Notes: generated from the sequence alone by a model not told the origin. Counted from the first letter of the stretch, positions 1-7,337 are shown. The stretch is DNA of 15,076 nucleotides from Tardiphaga sp. (GCA_014377915.1 JACMOT010000299.1:1-15076), one strand, 5' to 3'. Numbers and translations are program-made.

Positions 1-189
1 CGGACCCGTGCCCCGCTCGCGGGGGGGCTTCCTCAGGCGAGGCCCTCCCACCGCCCCCATCCCCCCCCGCGGAGCCGGGACCTCGATAATCGCCGGCGTT
101 CTTGGCGGTCCCGGCCCCACGGCGCATGACGCCTCCTGCGGAGGCCCATTGCGCCCCGTCCGGGACAAGTGCCCTTTCTTCCGAGGAAG
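1..189. other. Intergenic left edge, GC-rich, no gene supported
   Basis: No convincing coding region is visible here. The reading frames that cross it are rich in Pro, Arg and Gly and one of them runs straight through the antisense of the next gene. The stretch has runs of C and G (for example around 21-27 and 61-68) and several small inverted repeats: CCCCGC/GCGGGG at 11-24, GCCGGGACC at 74-82 pairing with GGTCCCGGC at 107-115, and GCCTCC-TGC-GGAGGC at 131-145. These could be the terminator of an upstream gene or decayed repeat DNA. Function is not determinable from the sequence. Confidence 0.5.
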
Positions 190-266
190 AAAGCGACGCG
201 GAAATCCAGGACCACAAGCACAGAAAGAACTGGATTGCTTCGTCGCAAGGGCTCCTCGCAATGACG
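190..266 (-). repeat. Dispersed intergenic repeat, copy 1 (partial)
   Basis: Read on the minus strand, this begins CGTCATTGCGAGGAGCC (250-266), continues with TTGCGACGAAGCAATCCAGT, and stays alignable to the copy at 3982-4060 through CTGG(A/T)TT(T/C)CCGCGT. The opposite terminal repeat seen in the second copy is not found here, so this is a partial or one-ended copy. It lies just downstream of the stop codon of the lactonase gene, the same sort of position as the other copies. I recall this motif as a widespread intergenic repeat in Bradyrhizobium and relatives; its function is unknown. Confidence 0.75.
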
Positions 267-281
267 GCTGAAAGGTCGGCG

Positions 282-1247
282 TTATCCCCCCAGCGCGCCC
301 TGCGTGTTGACATACAGCGCGTAGATCGACTGGCTCGATGCCATGAACAGGCGGTTGCGCTTCAATCCGCCGAAGCAGAGATTGGCGCAGCGTTCGGGCA
401 GCGCGATGCGGCCGATCTGTTCGCCGTCGGGCGCAAAGATGAACACGCCGTCGAGTTCGGGCGTCCCCATGCCCCAGCCGCACCACAGATTGCCGTCGAT
501 GTCGCAACGCATGCCGTCCGGCGTGCCCGCGCCGGCATCGATGAAGACGCGCTTGTTGATCAGGGCCTGGCCGCGCGAGACGACGTCATACGCCAGGATC
601 TTGCGGTTCGGAACGCCCCGCGACTCCACGACATAGAGAAGTTTCTCGTCGGGCGAGAAGCACAGCCCGTTGGGGGCGAGCACGTCGTCGGCGACGATCG
701 TCGCGGCAAGCGTGTCGCCGTCGATGCGATAGATGTTCTGGCCAACCTCGGACGGCGCCTTGTTGCCCTCATAGTCGCTCAACAGCCCGAATGGCGGGTC
801 GGTGAACCAGATCGAACCGTCGGATTTCACCACGACATCGTTCGGCGAGTTCAGCCGCTTGCCCTCGAAATGATCCATCAGGACGGTAATGCTGCCGTCA
901 TACTCGGTACGGATCACGCGACGCCCGCCATGTTCGCAGCTGATCAGCCGGCCCTGGCGATCCCGCGTATGGCCATTGGCATGGTTCGATGGCCTGCGAA
1001 AGTCGCTCACCGCGCCGGTCTCCTCTTCCCATCTGAGGATACGGTTGTTGGGAATGTCGCTGCACAACAGATAGCGGCCATCTCCGAACCACACCGGCCC
1101 CTCGGCCCAGCGCAGGCCGGTGGCGATACGTTCAATGGCCGACAGCTTGATCCAGTATTTTTCGAACCGCGGATCGAGCGCATGGATCGCGGGATCGGGA
1201 TAATAGGTGGCGGGCCGCCAGCCGGGAGAGGGAATTGCGTCGGACAT
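282..1247 (-). CDS. SMP-30/gluconolactonase/LRE family lactonase
   Basis: The 321-residue protein is a six-bladed beta-propeller hydrolase of the SMP-30/gluconolactonase family, which opens sugar lactones to the free acid using a divalent metal. Visible family signatures, with the likely metal and substrate ligands, are RWAEGPVW (E49), LNSPNDVVV with IWFTDPPFG (N136), LAPNGLCFSPDE (N193) and GTPDGMRCD (D244). They follow the E/N/N/D order of characterised members. There is no signal peptide, so it is probably cytoplasmic. The ATG at 1245-1247 has AAGGA at 1254-1258 (minus strand) six bases upstream, which fixes the start. It is divergent from the uronate-dehydrogenase-like gene, 115 bp away. 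Context suggests it opens the lactone that enzyme makes; this is inference. The family also contains lactonases for other substrates, so the exact lactone is unknown. Confidence 0.9.
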   Translation of the reverse strand: MSDAIPSPGWRPATYYPDPAIHALDPRFEKYWIKLSAIERIATGLRWAEGPVWFGDGRYLLCSDIPNNRILRWEEETGAVSDFRRPSNHANGHTRDRQGRLISCEHGGRRVIRTEYDGSITVLMDHFEGKRLNSPNDVVVKSDGSIWFTDPPFGLLSDYEGNKAPSEVGQNIYRIDGDTLAATIVADDVLAPNGLCFSPDEKLLYVVESRGVPNRKILAYDVVSRGQALINKRVFIDAGAGTPDGMRCDIDGNLWCGWGMGTPELDGVFIFAPDGEQIGRIALPERCANLCFGGLKRNRLFMASSQSIYALYVNTQGALGG

Positions 1248-1362
1248 TGTTGGTCCTTGTTGGTTGCATCCTCGCTAATGCTTTTTGCTAGCATTGGCAT
1301 GTTTGCGCGGCAAGCAAGTCTCCGTCATACTTGACCCAACGTTGCAAACAAACGAGGGACGA
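1248..1362. promoter_or_regulatory. Divergent promoter region with a candidate operator
   Basis: This 115-bp gap separates the divergent lactonase and dehydrogenase genes and must hold both promoters. A near-palindrome, GCTAATGC (1274-1281) and GCATTGGC (1291-1298), matches at 7 of 8 paired bases across a 9-base spacer. It is a plausible site for a dimeric regulator. For the plus-strand gene, TTGCGC (1303-1308) and CATACT (1326-1331) are 17 bases apart and resemble weak -35/-10 boxes. No regulator gene lies beside the pair in this window, so which protein would bind is unknown. Confidence 0.4.
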
Positions 1363-2181
1363 ATGCCAAGGATCTTGATGACGGGGGCGTCGGGCGGAAT
1401 CGGCACGCGGCTGCGGCAATTGCTGCCGCCGATCTATCCGGATCTGCTGCTTAGCGATCTCACGCCGCCGGCCAATCTGTCATCGAAGGAAAATTTCAGG
1501 CAGGCCGATCTGGCCGACCTCGCGGCGGTCGAGGCGATCTGCGAGGGCGTCGACGGCATCTTGCATTTCGGCGGCTTCTCGGTGGAAGGTCCGTGGGACG
1601 CCATCCTGCAGGCCAATATTATCGGCACCTACAATCTGTTCGAGGCCGCGCGCAAAAAGGGCGTCAAGCGCGTCGTCTTCGCATCCTCCAACCACGCGGT
1701 CGGCTTCTACCCGCGCCACACGAAAATCGGCCCCGACGTCACCGCGCGGCCGGACAGCCGCTACGGCGTCAGCAAGGTGTTCGGCGAGGCGGTCGGCGCG
1801 CTCTACGCCGATAAGCATGGGCTTGGCGTGACCTGTCTGCGGATCGGCAATTTCGGCGACGAGCCGCTGGACCAGCGCCGGCTGTCGATCTGGCTGAAGC
1901 CGGAGGATCTGGTGCAATTGTGCAAGATCGGTCTCGAACATCCCGACATCCACTTCGAGGTGCTGTACGGCGCGTCCTATAATCAACGCGCCTGGTGGGA
2001 TAATTCCCGCGCCTATCAGCTCGGCTACCGGCCGGTCGGCAAGGCCGAAGATCACCGCGAACACGCGATGGCCGAACAGGCCAGACTAAAGCCTGATCCG
2101 GTCAGCGATTTCTACCAGGGCGGCGCGTTCTGCGGCATTGAGTTTGACGGCGACGCGGGTCGCGTCTGGGAACCGAAATAG
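1363..2181 (+). CDS. udh: Uronate dehydrogenase-like NAD-dependent SDR
   Basis: The 272-residue protein is an extended short-chain dehydrogenase close to bacterial uronate dehydrogenase (EC 1.1.1.203), which oxidises D-galacturonate or D-glucuronate with NAD+ to the aldarolactone. Visible are the Rossmann motif TGASGGIG (residues 7-14), the D32 region that reads the adenosine ribose, the FASSNHAVGFYP block (S109), RPDSRYGVSK with catalytic Y134 and K138, and WWDNS near residue 210. As I remember the Agrobacterium enzyme, it shares the SSNH-x-GYYP, YGVSK and WWDNS blocks and has similar length. An ATG at 1363 with GAGGGA at 1354-1359 is preferred over an in-frame ATG at 1285, which would add 26 unrelated residues across the divergent promoter. 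The neighbouring lactonase and dehydratase fit an oxidative sugar-acid pathway. The substrate could instead be another aldose. Confidence 0.85.
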   Translation: MPRILMTGASGGIGTRLRQLLPPIYPDLLLSDLTPPANLSSKENFRQADLADLAAVEAICEGVDGILHFGGFSVEGPWDAILQANIIGTYNLFEAARKKGVKRVVFASSNHAVGFYPRHTKIGPDVTARPDSRYGVSKVFGEAVGALYADKHGLGVTCLRIGNFGDEPLDQRRLSIWLKPEDLVQLCKIGLEHPDIHFEVLYGASYNQRAWWDNSRAYQLGYRPVGKAEDHREHAMAEQARLKPDPVSDFYQGGAFCGIEFDGDAGRVWEPK

Positions 2182-2198
2182 CGCCGCATCTCCTGCGA

Positions 2199-2226
2199 TT
2201 GACAAGAAATCTGGCAGCCTCATAAG
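2199..2226 (+). promoter_or_regulatory. Probable sigma-70 promoter of the IlvD/Edd dehydratase gene
   Basis: A perfect TTGACA (2199-2204) is followed after 16 bases by CATAAG (2221-2226), a 4-of-6 match to TATAAT. It lies in the 82-bp gap between the dehydrogenase stop and the dehydratase ATG at 2264. The dehydratase may therefore be transcribed separately as well as by read-through. GGGA at 2252-2255 would be the ribosome binding site. Confidence 0.5.
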
Positions 2227-2263
2227 GGGCCGCTAGAACACGTCTGAAAACGGGAAACGCGAC

Positions 2264-3970
2264 ATGGCTGACGGATTGCGCAAGGGGCTCACCAGCTATG
2301 GCGATGCCGGTTTCTCGCTGTTTCTGCGAAAGGCCTTCATCAAGGCGATGGGCTATTCCGACGACGCGCTGGACCGCCCGATCGTCGGCATCACCAATAC
2401 CCACAGCGACTACAATCCCTGCCATGGCAACGCGCCGCAGATCATCGAGGCCGCGAAGCGCGGCGTGATGCTGGCTGGCGCGCTGCCGATGGTGTTCCCG
2501 ACCATCTCGATCGGCGAAAGCTTCGCGCATCCGACCTCGATGTATCTGCGCAATCTGATGGCGATGGATACCGAGGAGATGATCCGCGCCCAGCCGATGG
2601 ACGCGGTGATCGTGGTCGGCGGCTGCGACAAGACCCTGCCGGCGCAGATCATGGCGGCGATCTCCGCCGATCTGCCGACGGTGGTGATTCCGGTCGGCCC
2701 GATGGTCGTCGGTCATCACAAGGGCGAGGTACTCGGCGCCTGTACCGACTGCCGGCGGATGTGGGGAAAATTTCGCGCCGGGGAAATCGACCAGCAGGAG
2801 ATCGACGCCGTCAACGCGCGGCTGGCGCCGTCGGTCGGCACCTGCATGGTGATGGGCACCGCGAGCACCATGGCCTGCATCACCGAGGCGATGGGCCTGT
2901 CGCTGCCGATGAGCGCGACGATCCCCGCGCCGCATGCCGAGCGGTTTCGCTCCGCCGAGGCCAGCGGCAAGGTCGCCGCCGAAATGGCCAGGAACAAGGG
3001 CCCGAAGCCGAGCGAGGTGCTGACGCCAGCTTCGTTCCGCAATGCGCAAGTGGTACTGCAGGCGATTGGTGGCTCCACCAATGGCTTGATCCATCTTACC
3101 GCGATGGCCAATCGTTCGGTGCACCGCATCGATCTGGCGGCGTTCGATGAGCTGAGCCGCGCGGTGCCGGTGCTGATCGACCTGAAGCCGTCCGGCGATC
3201 ATTACATGGAGCATTTTCATCATGCCGGTGGCGTGCCGAAATTGATGGCGCAGCTCGGCGACCTGATCGACCTTGATGCCAAGACGGTGTCGGGCGCCAC
3301 CTTGCGCGAGAGCGTGGCCCTGGCCGAGGACGTACCGGGCCAGGACGTGATCCGCACGCGCGGCAGCCCGATCAAGCCGGAAGGCGCGATGGCGGTGCTG
3401 CATGGCAACCTGGCGCCGCGCGGCGCGGTGATCAAGCATTCGGCGGCGTCGCCAAAACTGCTCCAGCACACCGGCCGTGCCGTGGTGTTTGAATCCGTCG
3501 AGGACATGACGCTGCGTTGTGACAGCCCCGATCTCGATGTGAACGCCGACGACGTGCTGGTGCTGCGCAATGCCGGCCCGAAGGGCGCGCCGGGCATGCC
3601 GGAGGCCGGCTATCTGCCGATCCCGATGAAGCTGGCGCGGGCAGGGGTCAAGGACATGGTGCGGATTTCCGACGCCCGCATGAGCGGCACCGCGTTCGGC
3701 ACCATCGTGCTGCACATCACGCCGGAAAGCGCCGTGGGCGGCCCGCTGGCCCTGGTTTGGAACGGCGACATGATCCGGCTCGACGTCGCCGCGCGCAGCA
3801 TCGACCTGCTGATCGACGAGGCCGAAATGGCGAAGCGCCAGGCCGCGTTGCCGCCGGCGGTGACGCCGGACTGGGCGAAACGCGGCTACGCGCACTTATT
3901 CCATAGCACCATCCTGCAGGCCGATGACGGCTGCGATTTCGATTTCATGACCCGGGAAGGCAAGGGCTGA
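2264..3970 (+). CDS. IlvD/Edd family sugar-acid dehydratase
   Basis: The 568-residue Fe-S dehydratase belongs to the IlvD/Edd family and converts a 2,3-dihydroxy acid to a 2-keto-3-deoxy acid. The three expected cluster cysteines are C53 (YNPCHGN), C121 (GGCDKTLP) and C194 (GTCMVMGTAS). K123 beside C121 is the likely carbamylated metal ligand, and S474 in ARMSGTAFG is the catalytic base serine. The cysteine and serine spacing equals that remembered for Rhizobium leguminosarum L-arabinonate dehydratase (C59, C127, C200, S480), a constant offset of six. This points to the aldonate-dehydratase branch rather than dihydroxyacid dehydratase for branched-chain amino acids. Neighbouring lactonase and uronate-dehydrogenase-like genes support a sugar acid as substrate. 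Pentonate, galactonate or an aldarate are all possible. The start has GGGA eight bases upstream. Confidence 0.9.
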   Translation: MADGLRKGLTSYGDAGFSLFLRKAFIKAMGYSDDALDRPIVGITNTHSDYNPCHGNAPQIIEAAKRGVMLAGALPMVFPTISIGESFAHPTSMYLRNLMAMDTEEMIRAQPMDAVIVVGGCDKTLPAQIMAAISADLPTVVIPVGPMVVGHHKGEVLGACTDCRRMWGKFRAGEIDQQEIDAVNARLAPSVGTCMVMGTASTMACITEAMGLSLPMSATIPAPHAERFRSAEASGKVAAEMARNKGPKPSEVLTPASFRNAQVVLQAIGGSTNGLIHLTAMANRSVHRIDLAAFDELSRAVPVLIDLKPSGDHYMEHFHHAGGVPKLMAQLGDLIDLDAKTVSGATLRESVALAEDVPGQDVIRTRGSPIKPEGAMAVLHGNLAPRGAVIKHSAASPKLLQHTGRAVVFESVEDMTLRCDSPDLDVNADDVLVLRNAGPKGAPGMPEAGYLPIPMKLARAGVKDMVRISDARMSGTAFGTIVLHITPESAVGGPLALVWNGDMIRLDVAARSIDLLIDEAEMAKRQAALPPAVTPDWAKRGYAHLFHSTILQADDGCDFDFMTREGKG

Positions 3971-3981
3971 GGCCTCTCGAC

Positions 3982-4108
3982 CGTCCTTGCGAGGAGCCCA
4001 TGCGACGAAGCAATCCAGTCTTTACGGAGTGCGCGGTTCTGGTTTCCCGCGTGGCGGATTTTATCATCGGGCCGGCGAAGCCGGATCCGTTGGCTCCTCG
4101 CAGTGACG
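3982..4108 (+). repeat. MITE-like dispersed repeat with inverted ends, copy 2
   Basis: The left end CGTCCTTGCGAGGAGCC (3982-3998) and the right end GGCTCCTCGCAGTGACG (4092-4108) are inverted repeats that match at 15 of 17 positions. Between them is TGCGACGAAGCAATCCAGT and a variable interior. The left half aligns over about 75 bases with the minus strand of the copy at 190-266. It exactly fills the gap between the convergent dehydratase and kinase genes, ending four bases before the kinase stop codon, and may fold in RNA and act as a two-way terminator. No transposase is visible. Confidence 0.75.
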
Positions 4109-4112
4109 AACT

Positions 4113-5003
4113 TCACACCGCCTCGAACTCCTGCTTCACCGCCGCGATATCGGACAGCGTCGGCAGGCCGGCCTCGTTACCCAGTCTCTGGATCTTGAAG
4201 GTCGAGGCGGCGCGGGCGAAGGTGAAATGTTCGAGCCAGCTTTTGGCGGGATTGGCCAGATAGGAATACATATAGGCGCCGTGAAACACGTCTCCGGCGC
4301 CGTTGGTATCGAGCACCCGCGCCGGCGGGATCGACAGCGCCGGCAGCGTATGCACCGCTCCGGTCTCGTCATACCATAACAGCCCGCGCTCGCCTTGCGT
4401 CACGCCGCCGACCCGGCAGCCGCGGTGCTTCAGATAGTCCAGCATCTTTTCCGGCGTCAGGTCCATCTGCTCGCACAACCGCTCGGCGACGATGGCGACG
4501 TCGATGAATTCCAACAGCTCATGGGTATTGGTGCGCAGACCACCACCGTCGAGCGAGGTCAGGATGCCGGCCTCGCGGCACAGTTTGGCGTAATGGATCG
4601 CGGCATCCGGCTGATGGCCGTCGACATGCAGCGCGCGACACTTGCCGAGGTTGAGGAGCGGAAATGGATGAATGTGCTCGTCGTCGCGGCAGCGCACGAT
4701 GGCGCGCTTGCCGTCCTTCGGCATGATGAAGGACAGCGATGAGCTCGCCACCTTGCGCGGATGAATCTCGATGGCGTATTTCGCCGACATGTCCATGAAC
4801 ATGCGGCCGAGCCAGTCATTGGCCACGGTGGCGATCAGGTCGGGCACGACGCCGAGCTTGGCACAGCAGAACGCGGCGGTGACGGCGTTGCCGCCGAACG
4901 ACACCGCGTAATCCGACGCCACATGCTTCTCGTCACCGGTCGGCATGTGGTCGGTGATGAAGGTGACGTCGATATAGGTCTGTCCGATAAAGAGAGCCTG
5001 CAT
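4113..5003 (-). CDS. PfkB/ribokinase-family carbohydrate kinase
   Basis: The 296-residue protein has the full PfkB fold markers. The N-terminal sugar-binding block contains FGGNAVTAAFCCAKLG near residues 36-51. The C-terminal ATP/anion-hole signature DTNGAGDVFHGAY starts at residue 232, with D238 as catalytic base. It should transfer the ATP gamma-phosphate to a sugar or sugar acid in the cytoplasm. Because the dehydratase next door would make a 2-keto-3-deoxy acid, a KDG-kinase-like role is attractive, but that is inference from context and the gene is convergent, not co-transcribed. PfkB members also phosphorylate ribose, fructose, adenosine and others. The start ATG at 5001-5003 gives the conserved N-terminus ALFIGQTYIDVTF; the length is normal for the family. 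Confidence 0.88.
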   Translation of the reverse strand: MQALFIGQTYIDVTFITDHMPTGDEKHVASDYAVSFGGNAVTAAFCCAKLGVVPDLIATVANDWLGRMFMDMSAKYAIEIHPRKVASSSLSFIMPKDGKRAIVRCRDDEHIHPFPLLNLGKCRALHVDGHQPDAAIHYAKLCREAGILTSLDGGGLRTNTHELLEFIDVAIVAERLCEQMDLTPEKMLDYLKHRGCRVGGVTQGERGLLWYDETGAVHTLPALSIPPARVLDTNGAGDVFHGAYMYSYLANPAKSWLEHFTFARAASTFKIQRLGNEAGLPTLSDIAAVKQEFEAV

Positions 5004-5238
5004 GAATTTGTCCGTCGTGTGCTGATAGGATGTCCGGAACAGTCCTGATCATCCGGAACTCGGCGTCGCGCGTCGCCCTACATTAGCACCGCTTATCAGC
5101 AATGATCGGCTAAAATTATTCGCAGGCTCTGGCCCGGATTTGCTTGAGATACGGGCAGCGCGGGACTACCACCGTAATCCATTGCCATTGTCAGCGCGCC
5201 ATCGGGATGCGTTGGCCGGCAGCGGTGGAGACGCGGCG
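5004..5238. promoter_or_regulatory. Divergent intergenic region, kinase and glutamate-type dehydrogenase
   Basis: This 235-bp gap between two divergent genes is AT-richer than its surroundings near 5106-5121. It contains a direct repeat TCCGGAAC at 5033-5040 and 5052-5059, an inverted pair GCTGATA (5021-5027) and TATCAGC (5094-5100), and TAAAAT at 5111-5116 that could be a -10 element, though no good -35 is placed for it. An in-frame ATG at 5140 exists but is unlikely as a start (see the dehydrogenase). The repeats are candidates for regulator sites; no specific regulator is recognised. Confidence 0.35.
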
Positions 5239-6498
5239 ATGACGGTTTATTCCGGTCCGGTGTTCGAGATGGCGGTCAACCAGTTCGGCGTGATCGCCGA
5301 TCATCTGGCGATTCCCGCCGATGAACGCGACCGCTTGCTGATGCCGAAGCGCGCCATTGTGGTGTCGTGCCCGATCCATCGCGATGATGGCACCATCGCG
5401 GTCTATGAGGGCTACCGGGTCCAGCACCACCTCACCCTCGGCCCCACCAAGGGCGGCACGCGCTTCGCCAGGAGCGTTGATCTCGGCGAGGTCGCAGCTC
5501 TTGCGATCTGGATGAGCTGGAAATGCGCGCTGGTCGGGTTGCCCTATGGCGGCGCCAAGGGCGGCATCGCGGTCGATCCGTCCGCCATTTCCAAGCGCGA
5601 GCTGGAGGCGCTGTCGCGCCGCTACATGCAGGAGATGATCCCGTTTGTCGGTCCGCATACCGATGTGATGGCGCCGGACATGGGAACCAACGAGCAGGTG
5701 ATGGCGTGGTTCATGGACACCTATTCCATGTATCAGGGCCGTACGGTCACCGAGATCGTGACCGGCAAGCCGGTCGCATCCGGCGGCACACTGGGACGAC
5801 GCGAGGCCACCGGGCGCGGGGTCGCGCATCTCGCCAGGCGCGTGTTGAAGGAACTGGCGATTGATCTCAATGGCGCCACCGCCGTGATCCAGGGGTTCGG
5901 CAATGTCGGCTCCTATGCGGCGCTGGAGCTGCACCGCTTTGGCCTGAAGGTGATCGCCGTCAGCGACCATACCGGCGCGCTCTACAGCAAGGCCGGGCTC
6001 GATATTCCCGCGCTGATGCGCCACAGCGTGGAGCACGGCAGCATCAAGGGTTTCTCCAGCGAGCTGCAACACGATCCCGCCGAGATATTCACGCTGCCTT
6101 GCGACGTGCTGGTGCCGGCGGCGATGGAGCGCGCGATCGACGGAGCGATGGCGGCGAAGCTGCGATGCCGGGTACTGGCCGAAGGCGCCAACGGCCCGAC
6201 CACGCCGGAGGCCGACCTGGTACTGGAAAAGCGACAGGATGATATCTTCCTGATCCCCGACATCCTGTGCAATTCGGGCGGCGTGGTGGTCAGCTATTTC
6301 GAATGGGTGCAGGATCTGCAGCAACTGTTCTGGGAAGAGGAGGAGGTGACGCGACGGGAGTATCAGATCCTTGATCGCGCGTTCGATCAGATGGTGATGC
6401 GCGCCAAGATCGATCGTATTCCACACCGGACCGCGGCGATGGCGATCGGGGTCGAGAAGGTGCGCGCCGCCAAGAACACGCGCGGGCTGTTTCCATGA
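5239..6498 (+). CDS. Glu/Leu/Phe/Val dehydrogenase (glutamate dehydrogenase type)
   Basis: The 419-residue protein is an amino-acid dehydrogenase of the Glu/Leu/Phe/Val family, catalysing reversible oxidative deamination with NAD(P). The catalytic set is complete: K71 in GPTKGGTRF, K95 in MSWKCALVG, K107 in YGGAKGG, and D147 in MAPDMGTNE. Their spacing (24, 12, 40) equals K89, K113, K125 and D165 of Clostridium symbiosum glutamate dehydrogenase, as remembered. GKPVASGGTLGRREATGRG links to the nucleotide domain with QGFGNVGS (residues 218-225), followed by LAEGANGPTTPEAD. Glutamate is the likeliest substrate. The ATG at 5239 has GGTGGAG at 5224-5230; the upstream in-frame ATG at 5140 would add 33 non-family residues. 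The stop overlaps the next gene's start. Confidence 0.92.
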   Translation: MTVYSGPVFEMAVNQFGVIADHLAIPADERDRLLMPKRAIVVSCPIHRDDGTIAVYEGYRVQHHLTLGPTKGGTRFARSVDLGEVAALAIWMSWKCALVGLPYGGAKGGIAVDPSAISKRELEALSRRYMQEMIPFVGPHTDVMAPDMGTNEQVMAWFMDTYSMYQGRTVTEIVTGKPVASGGTLGRREATGRGVAHLARRVLKELAIDLNGATAVIQGFGNVGSYAALELHRFGLKVIAVSDHTGALYSKAGLDIPALMRHSVEHGSIKGFSSELQHDPAEIFTLPCDVLVPAAMERAIDGAMAAKLRCRVLAEGANGPTTPEADLVLEKRQDDIFLIPDILCNSGGVVVSYFEWVQDLQQLFWEEEEVTRREYQILDRAFDQMVMRAKIDRIPHRTAAMAIGVEKVRAAKNTRGLFP

Positions 6499-7337
6499 TC
6501 ACCGGGCTCGACCATGTCGTCGTTCTGGTCGCTGATCTCGACGCGGCGGTCGCGAGCTATCAGACGCTGTTCGGCTGCGAGCCGTCGTGGCGCAGCCGCG
6601 GCGAGGGTGCCGCCACCGTATTGTTCACGCTGCCCAACACGACGCTGGAACTGATGGCGCCGGCAGGCGATGGCGAGACCGCCGCGCGCATCCGCGCCGT
6701 ATTGGTGGCGCAGGGCGAGGGGCTCGCCAGCCTCTGCTTCCGCACCGATGATATCACCAAGATGCACCGTCGGCTCGATCGTGTGGCGCTGAAGCCGGAC
6801 GCCATTGCGGTGATCGAAAGTCATGATCTCGATGGTCGCGGGGTACTGTCGTGGAAGCGGACCCGGGCAGCGACCGACGCCACGCGCGGTGTCCGGCAAT
6901 TCTTCCTCGAACTGACGCGGCCCAGACCATGGTCGACCGTCAGCCGCACGGCTCCGGTCATCGGCCTCGATCACATCGTGGTGGCGACGCAGGATCCGGA
7001 GCGCGCGGCCGCGTTGTATGGCGCGCGACTGGGGCTGGACATGGCGCTGGACCGTTCGCATCCGGATTGGGGCCAGCTGATGTTCTTCCGTTGCGGCGAC
7101 CTGATCGTCGAGATCATGCATCGTCCTGACGCCACCGCCGAGCCGACTCGTGACAAATTATGGGGGCTGAGCTGGCGTGTCGCCGATGCCGAGGCGACCC
7201 GCGCGCGGCTGGTCGCTGCCGGCGTGGATGTGTCAGAGATCAGAAATGGGCGCAAACCCGGCACCCGCGTGATGAGCTTGCGCGGCGGCAGTTGCGGAGT
7301 ACCGACCCTGCTGGTGGAACGGACGGCGAAAGCGTGA
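6495..7337 (+). CDS. Two-domain VOC (glyoxalase-like) family protein
   Basis: The 280-residue protein has two related vicinal-oxygen-chelate halves: GLDHVVVLVADLDAAVASY at residues 4-22 and GLDHIVVATQDPERAAALY at 157-175. Possible metal ligands are H7 and E52 in the first half and H160 and E206 in the second. The histidine usually found at the start of the third strand of a VOC domain is replaced (GLASLCFRTDD, WGLSWRVADAE). The active site is therefore incomplete or non-classical, as in the glyoxalase-like PF13468 type. Its ATG at 6495 overlaps the TGA of the dehydrogenase (ATGA), a strong sign of translational coupling and shared function. Substrate and reaction are unknown; it could be a dioxygenase-like, lyase-like or binding protein. 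Confidence 0.85.
   Translation: MITGLDHVVVLVADLDAAVASYQTLFGCEPSWRSRGEGAATVLFTLPNTTLELMAPAGDGETAARIRAVLVAQGEGLASLCFRTDDITKMHRRLDRVALKPDAIAVIESHDLDGRGVLSWKRTRAATDATRGVRQFFLELTRPRPWSTVSRTAPVIGLDHIVVATQDPERAAALYGARLGLDMALDRSHPDWGQLMFFRCGDLIVEIMHRPDATAEPTRDKLWGLSWRVADAEATRARLVAAGVDVSEIRNGRKPGTRVMSLRGGSCGVPTLLVERTAKA

Noticed and set aside
1295..1307. TTGGCATGTTTGC as a sigma-54 promoter
   Set aside because: The GG and GC dinucleotides are 7 bases apart instead of the required 10, and no enhancer-binding protein is nearby.
102..1334. A 410-codon plus-strand frame through the lactonase gene
   Set aside because: It is the antisense of the clearly recognisable SMP-30 protein, crosses the repeat at 190-266 and the divergent promoter, and shows no domain.
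2102..3895. A 597-codon minus-strand open frame opposite the dehydratase
   Set aside because: Same His/Arg/Asp-rich shadow composition; the plus-strand IlvD/Edd protein has full-length family motifs.
5140..5238. Upstream in-frame start for the glutamate-type dehydrogenase
   Set aside because: The added 33 residues do not resemble the family N-terminus, while the ATG at 5239 has a good ribosome binding site.
5191..6426. A 411-codon minus-strand frame opposite the dehydrogenase
   Set aside because: Low-complexity His/Arg/Asp-rich shadow of a canonical Glu/Leu/Phe/Val dehydrogenase.
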